A stretch of 8,608 nt of DNA from an uncultured Dysgonomonas sp. (GCA_945292135.1 CALYRA010000024.1:1-8608), one strand, 5' to 3'; numbered from the stretch's first letter, positions 1 to 6,147 are shown. A program made the numbers and translations. Notes: generated from the letters alone by a model not told the origin.

Positions 1-345
1 GATTCTATCGACAGGATTAAATTGATTTGTACTGTTATCTACTACACTGTAATTCCCGATATTAGAAACTTTATGGTTATTTTCAAAGGTATTATTTTCT
101 ATAACAATAGTTACGGGATCAACATCCAGATCTTTAATTAATTGAGGGGTAACTCCGAGGGATTTTGCAATTTTATTGAGTATGTCATCTTCTAATACAG
201 ACCTTCTTTCGTACGCAGATATAGCTTGTTGAGTAACTCCTATCTCCATTGCTATTTTCTCTTGCTTTATGCCTAATGCTTGGCGTAGTCTTTTAATTGC
301 GTGCCCATGATGCGTATTCTTGTCCTTCTTTTTTACATTGTCCAT
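1..345 (-). CDS. XRE-family helix-turn-helix transcriptional regulator, C-terminus cut by window edge
   Basis: An open frame starts at the ATG at 345 and runs without a stop to base 1, giving 115 residues that lack their C-terminus. It begins MDNVKKKDKN. Residues about 15-70 form a Cro/C1-type HTH: 'IKRLRQALGIKQEKIA' gives the first helices, and 'TQQAISAYER' (38-47) is the turn plus recognition helix. The rest matches the usual XRE end, 'LNKIAKSLGVTPQLIKDL'. After the HTH comes an Asn-rich linker (NNTFENN, 84-90) and then 'FNPVDRI' at the edge. I recall a Bacteroidetes HTH family in which an FNPxDKI motif leads into a short coiled coil of about 20-30 residues, so little is probably missing; that is inference. 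The protein probably binds DNA as a dimer, and the paired palindromes at 425-458 are its obvious candidate site. The regulated process is unknown. Confidence is high for the fold and low for the role. Confidence 0.9.
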   Translation of the reverse strand, partial: MDNVKKKDKNTHHGHAIKRLRQALGIKQEKIAMEIGVTQQAISAYERRSVLEDDILNKIAKSLGVTPQLIKDLDVDPVTIVIENNTFENNHKVSNIGNYSVVDNSTNQFNPVDRI

Positions 346-367
346 GCTTTATATCTTTTTATACTAA

Positions 368-400
368 CAAATATATTTAAATTAGTATTTATAACACAAA
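368..400 (-). promoter_or_regulatory. Candidate Bacteroidetes-type promoter for the XRE gene
   Basis: Read on the minus strand, TTTG (400-397) is followed by a 21-base spacer and then TATATTTG (375-368). This fits the published Bacteroides promoter consensus TTTG/N19-21/TAnnTTTG. Transcription would start near 361, leaving a leader of about 16 bases before the ATG at 345. A second TAnnTTTG box on the same strand (TACATTTG, 404-397) overlaps the -33 element and could be an alternative start. In DNA this AT-rich such boxes also occur by chance, so the placement is a prediction. Confidence 0.5.
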
Positions 401-424
401 TGTAATCAAAATTTTAAATAGCAA

Positions 425-458
425 TTGTAATTACAAAAGCGGTCTTTGTATATACAAA
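425..458. promoter_or_regulatory. Pair of palindromes TTGTA-NN-TACAA, likely operators
   Basis: Two perfect palindromes lie between the divergent XRE gene and the 53-codon frame. The first is TTGTAATTACAA at 425-436. The second is TTTGTATATACAAA at 445-458, whose inner 12 bases (446-457) have the same TTGTA/TACAA arms. Only the central two bases differ (AT versus TA). The centres are 21 bp apart, about two helical turns, so two bound dimers would sit on the same DNA face. An incomplete third half-site, TTGTA, lies at 497-501. Sites of this size and symmetry are typical of XRE/Cro-like dimers, and the neighbouring regulator is the natural candidate to bind them. The palindromes and spacing are seen directly; the binding is inferred. 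Confidence 0.55.
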
Positions 459-527
459 TGCGCATTTAAGTATAATACAATTCTAAATGCATTACTTTGT
501 AGTAACCATATATAATAATATACATTT

Positions 528-689
528 ATGAATGTAGAATTGATCCCAAACGGTTATAATAAGTTTTTAGAGAACGATAGTCCGCTATTTCTATCCAATC
601 TTCTTGATAATTTATTTAGTTATTCTAATAATCAAAATTATTATCACAATTTGGGTCAATTGAATACAAAATGGTATTTTGACAAATAG
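528..689 (+). CDS. Small hypothetical protein, 53 aa, divergent from the XRE gene
   Basis: An ATG at 528 opens a 53-codon frame ending at TAG 687-689. The protein starts MNVELIPNGYNKFLENDSPL and ends NTKWYFDK. It is rich in Asn, Tyr and Leu (11 Asn), has no signal peptide or membrane segment, and I do not recognise its family. It is the only plus-strand gene in the window. Support comes from context: it lies downstream of the paired palindromes and upstream of a strong hairpin terminator starting 64 bases after its stop, so the stretch from about 500 to 790 looks like a complete small transcription unit. No Shine-Dalgarno sequence is seen, as is usual in Bacteroidetes. The nearest promoter-like box is TTACTTTG at 492-499 (one mismatch to TAnnTTTG, with no clear -33 element). 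It could be a real small protein controlled by the XRE regulator, a remnant of a longer gene, or a chance frame within a small RNA. Confidence 0.4.
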   Translation: MNVELIPNGYNKFLENDSPLFLSNLLDNLFSYSNNQNYYHNLGQLNTKWYFDK

Positions 690-752
690 AGAAATATATT
701 TTATTCTTTAATAAAATTAGTATTATTTTCCTATCCAGTACCAATAGTATTC

Positions 753-791
753 ACACAAAAGGCTTCCATTTTTGGAAGTCTTTTGTGTTTT
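753..791. terminator. Strong hairpin terminator, probably shared by convergent genes
   Basis: Bases 753-767 pair with 774-788 to form a 15-bp stem (one G-T wobble at 762/779) around a six-base loop, ATTTTT. On the plus strand the stem is followed by TTTT. The inner GC-rich part (about 761-780) is flanked by AAAA on the left and TTTT on the right, so it can work in both directions. It would end the 53-codon plus-strand unit and also the DUF486 gene, whose stop lies about 20 bases to its right. Confidence 0.85.
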
Positions 792-808
792 ATATACGAT
801 TTAAAGAT

Positions 809-1186
809 TTAATCTTTTTTGAAAACAAGGTATACTGCTGCTATCAAAAAGATAAACGCTAATAAATGATTCCATTTAAAGGTTTCCGTTTTAAAAGCTA
901 TTGTACTGAACAAAACAAATACAACAAGAGTAATGACCTCTTGTATTATTTTAAGTTGGATCAAAGAAAACGAACCTCCATTCCCGTTAAAGCCAATTCT
1001 ATTGGCGGAAACCTGAAAGCAATATTCAAAAAAGGCAATTCCCCAACTAATGAGAATAACTCCTATAAGAGGTAATGAGGCGAACCATGAATATTCTTTC
1101 ATTTTCAGATGACCATACCATGCAAAGGTCATAAATATATTGGATACAATAAGCAACAAAATAGTGTATAAAGCTGATAAATTCAT
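809..1186 (-). CDS. DUF486 (DMT-superfamily-like) small membrane protein
   Basis: This is an intact 125-residue membrane protein with four predicted helices at about 4-23, 34-56, 79-98 and 105-122. The hallmark strings of the DUF486 family are present: 'SNIFMTFAWYGHLK' (15-28), 'SWGIAFFEYCFQVSANRIGF' (47-66) with its charged and aromatic residues within the second helix region, 'QLKIIQEVITL' (77-87) and 'WNHLLAF' (105-111). The length is normal for the family (about 110-125). DUF486 proteins are related to drug/metabolite transporters and sit in the inner membrane; no substrate is known to me. The ATG at 1186 starts right at the first helix, so the start is secure. The gene stands alone between two hairpin terminators (753-791 and 1249-1274), so it should have its own promoter in 1187-1248. 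The best box there is TATATTCG at 1218-1211, one mismatch from consensus and lacking a -33 element. Confidence 0.9.
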   Translation of the reverse strand: MNLSALYTILLLIVSNIFMTFAWYGHLKMKEYSWFASLPLIGVILISWGIAFFEYCFQVSANRIGFNGNGGSFSLIQLKIIQEVITLVVFVLFSTIAFKTETFKWNHLLAFIFLIAAVYLVFKKD

Positions 1187-1248
1187 ATTTTGAATCTATT
1201 AAAAATGACACGAATATATCAATTTTTATTTATAAAGACCTATTAACA

Positions 1249-1274
1249 AAAAACACCTTCAAATAGGTGTTTTT
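1249..1274 (-). terminator. Rho-independent terminator of the BamE-like lipoprotein gene
   Basis: Bases 1249-1258 and 1265-1274 form a perfect 10-bp stem (AAAAACACCT / AGGTGTTTTT) with a six-base loop. Read on the minus strand, the GC-containing half is followed by a run of six T (1253-1248), the classic terminator layout. It begins about 30 bases beyond the stop codon at 1304, and so separates this gene from the DUF486 gene on the same strand. Confidence 0.9.
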
Positions 1275-1303
1275 GATATAATAACAAGATTGAAAATTAA
1301 TAA

Positions 1304-1564
1304 TTATTCATCAGTGGTTTTATACCATTTGTACAAACGTCCATCATAAAATTCAAAGTACCAATTATTTTTGTATCTGTCACGATACTGAATTGTTTGA
1401 TTCCGATCGTTACGATATTCAACGACATTATAATTATCTCCCATAAGAGATACTACATCTGTTTGGGTCATGCCTAATTGTATTTGCTTCAATGCTGAAT
1501 TGTATGCCGTGCCACATGACAATAAGGAAATACTGAGAACCAGCGAGAATAAAAATTTCTTCAT
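1304..1564 (-). CDS. Small BamE/SmpA-like lipoprotein
   Basis: This 86-residue protein has a clear lipoprotein signal: MKKF, a hydrophobic stretch, then LLSC with the lipidated Cys at residue 17. The mature part carries the BamE/SmpA-type N-terminal pattern 'LKQIQLGMTQTDVVSLMGDN' (25-44), a helix beginning at a 'G-M-T' turn and ending in 'MG', followed by short strands (IQYRDRY, WYFEFYDGRLYKW). This fold is shared by BamE and several small periplasmic lipoproteins. I see similarity to the fold, not enough to name it BamE, and the mature protein (about 70 residues) is short for it. After the Cys the sequence is G-T-A-Y, without the acidic Ser-Asp-Glu export tag used by surface lipoproteins in Bacteroidetes, so an inward-facing location is likelier. 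It appears monocistronic: 171 bases separate it from the SMR gene and a terminator follows it. Confidence 0.75.
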   Translation of the reverse strand: MKKFLFSLVLSISLLSCGTAYNSALKQIQLGMTQTDVVSLMGDNYNVVEYRNDRNQTIQYRDRYKNNWYFEFYDGRLYKWYKTTDE

Positions 1565-1735
1565 AAATCTCTATTTTTTAAGTTTAATCACAAAGTTCTA
1601 AAATATATGTAATAAACAAAGAAAGAGAAACATAATTTTATTGATTAAATTTTATTAACCTTTTTGAATTTGCCTAAATATAATCTCAAAATATAATATT
1701 AATATTTGGTGTTGTATTTCTTTTTGTGGTAGAAA

Positions 1736-2065
1736 TTAATGACCGGAAACTATCTTCAATCCTATAATAGAAATAATTAACGTACACATAAAGAATAAGC
1801 GCCAAAAAGTAGCTGGATCTTTAAAGAAGATAATTCCAATCAATACTGATCCGACTGCACCAACTCCTGTCCAAACAGCATAAGCTGTTCCAATAGATAT
1901 TGTTTGCGTAGCTTTTACAAGAAATAACATACTAAGAACTAAACACAAACCAAAGCCCCCATACCAAAAATAAGACTCTATACCATTCGTAATTTTTGCT
2001 TTACCCAAGCAAAATGTGAATCCGACTTCAAACAATCCCCCAATAACCAGTATAACCCAATTCAT
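1736..2065 (-). CDS. SMR-family efflux transporter, Gdx/SugE type
   Basis: The best start is the ATG at 2065 (MNWVILV), which gives 109 residues, the usual SMR length of about 105-110. The frame stays open to a TTG at 2086, but the seven extra residues (MYQNILN if TTG is used) do not match the family. Numbering from MNW, Glu13 in 'GGLFEVGF' is the essential membrane-embedded Glu of all SMR proteins. 'GTAYAVWTGVGAVGSVLIGI' is the strongly conserved third-helix region, and four helices are predicted. The pattern is closest to SugE/Gdx, whose characterised members export guanidinium or small quaternary ammonium cations in exchange for protons as an antiparallel homodimer in the inner membrane. 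No second SMR gene is adjacent, which fits a homodimer. I see no guanidine riboswitch upstream. The nearest promoter-like box is AACCTTTG at 2091-2084, one mismatch from consensus. The family call is firm; the substrate is inferred. Confidence 0.9.
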   Translation of the reverse strand: MNWVILVIGGLFEVGFTFCLGKAKITNGIESYFWYGGFGLCLVLSMLFLVKATQTISIGTAYAVWTGVGAVGSVLIGIIFFKDPATFWRLFFMCTLIISIIGLKIVSGH

Positions 2066-2398
2066 ATTCAATATATTTTGATACAAAGGTTAAGATTTTT
2101 TACAAATAATAAAAAATGTGTTTTATTCTGAATCGGCTCTGATTTTACCGAATGTAAGATAGTAACCTATCAAATAAGATATTATATATTAAAGTTGATT
2201 AAGCAGAGTTAACAGAGAATAACCCTAAATAAATCGGAATATATTATATTACACTGATTGAGTAATTTTAATTTTATGCGTTACGTTAGGTCATGATTTT
2301 AGCGTTTGATTAAGGATTGTGTCAGCAAAATATATCAGCAATATTGAAATTGCGACCTATCTTAGTAACTATTAAGCAGATAAACTCATAAAAATAAA
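2066..2398. other. Gene-free AT-rich intergenic region
   Basis: These 333 bases lie between the SMR start and the end of the DUF3108 gene. Both strands have only very short frames broken by stops. I find no tRNA-like fold, no convincing terminator for the DUF3108 gene, no repeat pair and no recognisable gene remnant. The left end must hold the SMR promoter. Confidence 0.6.
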
Positions 2399-3211
2399 TT
2401 ATTCAATGGTATGCTTATTTCCTTTATAGTTTTTAAGTATTGCACGAGTTGACCCTACTTTTAATTTTGAGTCTATTCGCACAGGCATACGATTGTTATC
2501 ATTAGTGATATATACGGTCATAGCCTCTTCCTTATTTTCAAAAGCATCATCGCTAATGCTCAATAATAGTTTTATACAATTATATTTTTTCCCATCATTA
2601 GCCTTCATTTTTTCTATACCTCTATGTTCTATCACCATTTTTACTTTCCTTTTACCAGACATGAATTCTACGCTTGTTTCAGAACCTTTTTTCATTGTAG
2701 TGTAATCTAATGTCCGCGCATAAAAAACAATGCTTAAAAAGTCATAAATACAGTTTGTACTGGTAAATTCAACATCGAAACGTTCTGTCCCATTTTTAAC
2801 CCTCTTCGTATTCAGGCTAACACCTTTTGTTGTATAAGTATATTTAATTGTTTCAACAGTATAATCCTTACCTTCATACGCATTTTTTGAAAAAGATAAT
2901 GGGACAAGATCTTTAGACATATAACTTGTCAGCGTGTCATTCAGCGAAAATAACTTATCTACGGCTCCTGAAGATTGGGCGCGAAGAATCATTTTATACG
3001 CATTTTTACCTCCATAGGTAGTATTTGTAACGGACAGTTTGGAGTTTCCGGCTTTGGTATAAAGTATTCCATATTTAAAATAAAGGTCATAATTTAATTC
3101 TTCCCCCCCTTGAAATACATCATTATATATCTTGCAATTTTGCGAACTCAATGGCATCCAATTCAAAACCGAAATGAATGCAAAAATCATAAATAGTAGT
3201 TTTTTGTTCAT
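2399..3211 (-). CDS. DUF3108 domain-containing exported protein
   Basis: This 270-residue protein has an N-terminal signal peptide (MNKKLLFMIFAFISVLNWMP, cleaved around residue 24, 'LSSQ'). The mature protein starts with the DUF3108 hallmark 'GEELNYDLYFKYGILYTKAG' (36-55), in which G-E-x-L-x-Y and a later aromatic-G ... A-G are the conserved points. The rest is predicted to be beta-rich: 'YKMILRAQSSGAVDKLFSLNDTLTSYM' (about 72-98), then alternating strands to 'MPVRIDSKLKVGSTRAILKNYKG'. The length is normal for the family. It should act in the periplasm or at the outer membrane; no biochemical function is known to me. It lies 21 bases after the Ig-like lipoprotein gene on the same strand, so the two are probably co-transcribed. 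An AAGGAG site precedes the ATG and supports this start. No terminator was found after it. Confidence 0.85.
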   Translation of the reverse strand: MNKKLLFMIFAFISVLNWMPLSSQNCKIYNDVFQGGEELNYDLYFKYGILYTKAGNSKLSVTNTTYGGKNAYKMILRAQSSGAVDKLFSLNDTLTSYMSKDLVPLSFSKNAYEGKDYTVETIKYTYTTKGVSLNTKRVKNGTERFDVEFTSTNCIYDFLSIVFYARTLDYTTMKKGSETSVEFMSGKRKVKMVIEHRGIEKMKANDGKKYNCIKLLLSISDDAFENKEEAMTVYITNDNNRMPVRIDSKLKVGSTRAILKNYKGNKHTIE

Positions 3212-3216
3212 ATTTT

Positions 3217-3222
3217 CTCCTT
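3217..3222 (-). promoter_or_regulatory. Strong Shine-Dalgarno site of the DUF3108 gene
   Basis: On the minus strand AAGGAG (3222-3217) lies five bases before the ATG at 3211, within the 21-base gap after the Ig-like gene stop. Most genes here lack such a motif, as is usual in Bacteroidetes, so this one stands out. It would let ribosomes finishing the upstream gene restart efficiently. Confidence 0.6.
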
Positions 3223-3232
3223 ATTACATTTT

Positions 3233-5185
3233 TTAATAAGTAGTACTGTTATACGACGACCCACTTCTTCCTAATTGTTGTCCTTGAGTACGTAGTTTCT
3301 CTTTTTCTTCTTGTTTCTTACGATCTTGTTTTTCCAATTGTTCTTGTTTGGATTCCTTTTCTTTGGGTTTGTTTTTGGTTATTGCTAAAGGCTTTTTAGC
3401 TTTATCTGTTTCCATATCTAATGTCCAAACCTCTTCGTTATTCCAGTTGGCGCGTATATTGAAAGATTTGTCGTAATAAAATACTTCTTCGGGTTGTCGA
3501 TCTTCTTCAAAGTTTCCTGTATCCCACTTTCCATTGTTATTTTTGTCGATAATAATTCGGGCATAATATTCTCCCGGATTAATATTCCGGAATAAAACAA
3601 TACCTTTTTTAACCGTAACTTTTCGAACAGTTTGATCTGATTTATTTAAAAGTTCTACAAATGCGGGCAAATCATTAAGTCCGGAAATCTCTATCAGCAA
3701 ATTACCATAGTCCTCTTTTTTCTTAACCTTAAATTTCTGTTCTAAGCTATTATTAGACAAGCCATATAAACTATGGATAGTAGCGGAATCTATTTCAAAT
3801 TTATAACTTTTGTCATATTCCCATTTATGTTTAATTGTATATAATCTAGGGTTTAATGAGTCTTTAACGATTTCATAATTTTTTATATCTACATAAATCG
3901 TATCTACCAATTTTTGTAATTTAACTTTATCATTCAACGTGCCTTCAATGGGTTCATCAAATTCGAGGGTAATATTATTATATATATCCCAAGTTGAATT
4001 TAAATTGTTTTTTATATTTAAAAAGATTGGTTCTTCTTTCTCATCTTTCTTCTTTTTGCTCTTAACTTTTTTACGTCCCCTCTCGAAAAAATCAAATTCT
4101 TTCGTTACCAAAACGTTCTTATTCAAAGTATCGGTTTCAGAATATGACATTTCAAACTTTAAGGTATCCATATTCAAAATATCCTTATCCTTTATCCAAT
4201 AGGTAAGTGTATCTTGAGTTGCATTTTTTTCAAGGATAAACCAATCTTTATTTTGCCCGAAAGATAAAGGTTTCAATTCGGGCATTGGAGTTGGCGCGCC
4301 AAAATATAACATTATCCGATTTGGCATACGTTCGTATTTTTGTAAATAGCGACGCCTAAAGTCTGATACAAATGTACGTAAAACAATGTTATCGGGAATA
4401 AAATGTGTGAAGTGTACATCTTTTATCGAATCAATAGTCTTTACTCCATTATTAATTGTAAAGACTGTATCTTTGTGCATATCAGGTTTAGACGACGGTT
4501 GAATAATTGTATCTAAAAATGCTATATTCGCTCCTAAATTAGTATACATATAAGTACGGCTTATATCTTCGAGAGCATATATTCTATACTTTCCGGGAGC
4601 GATACCACGTATCGTAAAATTTCCTCGTTCATCTGTTCGAGATATACGTTCGAATTTTGTTCGTGTAAATGCTGTGTCATTAAGATTTGAATGCAGACCA
4701 ACATATATGCCTTTTACTGGTTCGACGTTTTCGGCATTAACCACTTTACCGGATATTACTAACGTATCAACGACATTACCGGTAGAAAAGGATATTGAAA
4801 AGTTTTCAAATAAATTATTTTCATTAAAATCTGATATTGCATCCGTAAAATCGACAGTATATGTAGTATTTGGCAACAAACTATCTCGAAGTTGAACAGT
4901 AACCTTTTTATTTACGGCATGAATAACCGGAAGTAACCGTTGCGGAGGAGTGATTATAACTTTATCATTTGGCTTTTCTATATTGACATTTTCGTCAAAA
5001 ATAACTTCAATCTTTCCTTTCTTTACATTTGTAGCATTAAATTCGGGAGTAATACGAACTATTTTGGGTGGTTCTAAGTCATACGGTCCGCCACTTGGAC
5101 TAGCCATATTAGCACACGCGATAAACAAAGCTACTGAAGATAGAATTCCCGTACCAATAGCATATTTTTGGATATTTCGCATCAT
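3233..5185 (-). CDS. Ig-like (Big_5) domain lipoprotein
   Basis: This is an intact 650-residue lipoprotein. A hydrophobic signal ends in FIAC with the lipidated Cys at 24, and the mature end carries 'SGGPYDLEPP' (31-40), a pattern I recall as characteristic of a Bacteroidetes family. Domains in order are: a Big_5/SbsA-type Ig-like domain (about 38-136, 'PPKIVRITPEFNATNV ... FSISFSTG'); a carboxypeptidase-regulatory/prealbumin-like beta domain (about 142-207, 'GKVVNAENVEPVKGIYV ... GNFTIRGIAPGKYRIYAL'); a central region with a Lys/Glu-rich stretch at 371-385; a second Ig-like segment (about 390-487, 'ITLEFDEPIEG'); and a C-terminal prealbumin-like domain (about 495-590) with a D-x-N-x-N-G-x-x-D calcium-type loop at 547-555. 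The tail (594-650) is highly charged and low-complexity. It is probably an outer-membrane or periplasmic structural or adhesion protein; function unknown. Either of two adjacent ATGs could be the start. It lies between the WbqC-family gene (90-base gap) and the DUF3108 gene (21-base gap). Confidence 0.85.
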   Translation of the reverse strand: MMRNIQKYAIGTGILSSVALFIACANMASPSGGPYDLEPPKIVRITPEFNATNVKKGKIEVIFDENVNIEKPNDKVIITPPQRLLPVIHAVNKKVTVQLRDSLLPNTTYTVDFTDAISDFNENNLFENFSISFSTGNVVDTLVISGKVVNAENVEPVKGIYVGLHSNLNDTAFTRTKFERISRTDERGNFTIRGIAPGKYRIYALEDISRTYMYTNLGANIAFLDTIIQPSSKPDMHKDTVFTINNGVKTIDSIKDVHFTHFIPDNIVLRTFVSDFRRRYLQKYERMPNRIMLYFGAPTPMPELKPLSFGQNKDWFILEKNATQDTLTYWIKDKDILNMDTLKFEMSYSETDTLNKNVLVTKEFDFFERGRKKVKSKKKKDEKEEPIFLNIKNNLNSTWDIYNNITLEFDEPIEGTLNDKVKLQKLVDTIYVDIKNYEIVKDSLNPRLYTIKHKWEYDKSYKFEIDSATIHSLYGLSNNSLEQKFKVKKKEDYGNLLIEISGLNDLPAFVELLNKSDQTVRKVTVKKGIVLFRNINPGEYYARIIIDKNNNGKWDTGNFEEDRQPEEVFYYDKSFNIRANWNNEEVWTLDMETDKAKKPLAITKNKPKEKESKQEQLEKQDRKKQEEKEKLRTQGQQLGRSGSSYNSTTY

Positions 5186-5275
5186 TTTTGCAATCAGATT
5201 GAATTTAAATGATAAAAATACAATGTTTTGCTAATAAATGTAGCCTTATGTAAATAAAATAGTTTAAATTTTATT

Positions 5276-5911
5276 TTATTTCTTAGAATTCATTAATACC
5301 AATATACTCTCATTACCCATATTAAAAAGCAAATCTATAATACTCATGTTCTCCACAAAACTAAATTTCTGATTGAATACCTGATAATATTTTTGCGGAA
5401 AAAATTCTAAATCAAGCAATCTATAATCTTTTTTGGGATGAATAATCTCCCGAAAATCTAAATCAGATTTTTCCAGATCAGTTTTGTAAAGTTCAGTATA
5501 TAATATATTTTGCTTTTCAATTCCAAGTAATTTATTGATTAATATTCTTAATTCCTCATTATAATCTAAAAGGAAAGAGTATTTCTTATGATAAAACGGA
5601 GCAAAATCATCCTGATAATATTCAAAATAAGGCGTTGAACTATATGCCGAAACAATTGCGTTCCAATGCATATGTTGCCAATTGCCATGATCTGCTATTC
5701 GGATATCTTTTATCAATGTTTTTTCGCCTGAAGTATGCTTAACAGGTATCGATAACGGAATAGCGCCATTTGCCGACAAAATGGTACATCGGTTTCTGTA
5801 ACTCTGTTTTAAATAATTCTCATGCTTCTCTATAAAAACGGTTTTCTCAGTCAGAAACTTTGTATAATACTCAACAGGTGCCAGATAAGCAGATGATAAA
5901 TAAATATTCAT
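5276..5911 (-). CDS. WbqC family protein
   Basis: The protein has 211 residues and no signal peptide, so it is cytoplasmic. WbqC-family marks run along its length: 'SAYLAPVEYYTKFL' (7-20), 'ENYLKQSYRNRCTILSANG' (31-49), 'IPLSIPVKHTSGEKTLIKDI' (51-70), 'HGNWQHMHWNAIVSAYSSTP' (75-94) followed by 'YFEYYQDDFAPFY' (95-107), and a C-terminal 'FVENMSIIDLLFNMGNES' (185-202). Family members occur in polysaccharide biosynthesis clusters in some bacteria (the name comes from an O-antigen locus), but the reaction is not established to my knowledge. In Bacteroidales I recall the gene next to lepB, as here, away from sugar genes. It starts a new unit: the lepB terminator lies upstream and a TACATTTG box is placed about 27 bases before its ATG. 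The Ig-like lipoprotein gene follows after 90 bases with no hairpin between. Confidence 0.9.
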   Translation of the reverse strand: MNIYLSSAYLAPVEYYTKFLTEKTVFIEKHENYLKQSYRNRCTILSANGAIPLSIPVKHTSGEKTLIKDIRIADHGNWQHMHWNAIVSAYSSTPYFEYYQDDFAPFYHKKYSFLLDYNEELRILINKLLGIEKQNILYTELYKTDLEKSDLDFREIIHPKKDYRLLDLEFFPQKYYQVFNQKFSFVENMSIIDLLFNMGNESILVLMNSKK

Positions 5912-5937
5912 TTACAATTCAATAATAAAATAATAAG

Positions 5938-5945
5938 CAAATGTA
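5938..5945 (-). promoter_or_regulatory. Candidate -7 box for the wbqC / Ig-like / DUF3108 unit
   Basis: Minus-strand TACATTTG (5945-5938) is a perfect TAnnTTTG box. It would place the transcription start near 5931, about 20 bases before the WbqC ATG at 5911. The nearest upstream TTTG (5975-5972) is 26 bases away, outside the usual 19-21 spacing, so the -33 element is weak or absent. Its position between the lepB terminator and the WbqC-family gene supports a promoter here. Confidence 0.4.
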
Positions 5946-6086
5946 TAAAAATAGGTATTCATAAAGGTAAACAAATCAGCGCTTCTTTGCAAAATAATAT
6001 TTTCAGATGTTCTCGCAAACAACACATATTTTATCGTGATTGATTATGATATTATATTCAGAAAAATAAAACTTAAATAATATAAC

Positions 6087-6125
6087 ATAAATAAGGGTAT
6101 CCTCTATTGGGATACCCTTATTTAT
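6087..6125 (-). terminator. Rho-independent terminator of the dapB-lepB unit
   Basis: Bases 6087-6102 pair perfectly with 6110-6125, giving a 16-bp stem with a GC-rich tip (GGGTATCC / GGATACCC) and a seven-base loop. The AT half of the stem gives a T-rich run on the minus strand. It lies 22 bases beyond the lepB stop at 6148. The symmetry means it could also stop plus-strand transcripts, but no such gene is seen. Confidence 0.9.
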
Positions 6126-6147
6126 TTCGTATCTAATCAAATAATAG

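Noticed and set aside
471..476. TATAAT resembling a sigma-70 -10 box
   Set aside because: Bacteroidetes primary sigma factors use TAnnTTTG rather than TATAAT, and no TTGACA-like element lies at 17 bases upstream.
2066..2086. TTG start adding seven residues to the SMR protein
   Set aside because: SMR proteins begin a few residues before the first helix at MNW; the ATG at 2065 gives the usual length and places the essential Glu at position 13.
2372..2387. Possible hairpin CTTA...TAAG downstream of the DUF3108 gene
   Set aside because: The arms are four bases, the loop cannot form properly with the inner pairs, and no T run follows; it is not a credible terminator.
3939..4202. An 87-residue plus-strand frame with a hydrophobic, Phe/Ser-rich protein
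   Set aside because: It is the antisense shadow of the Lys/Glu-rich part of the Ig-like lipoprotein gene; antisense Lys/Glu codons read as Phe/Leu/Ser and mimic a membrane protein.
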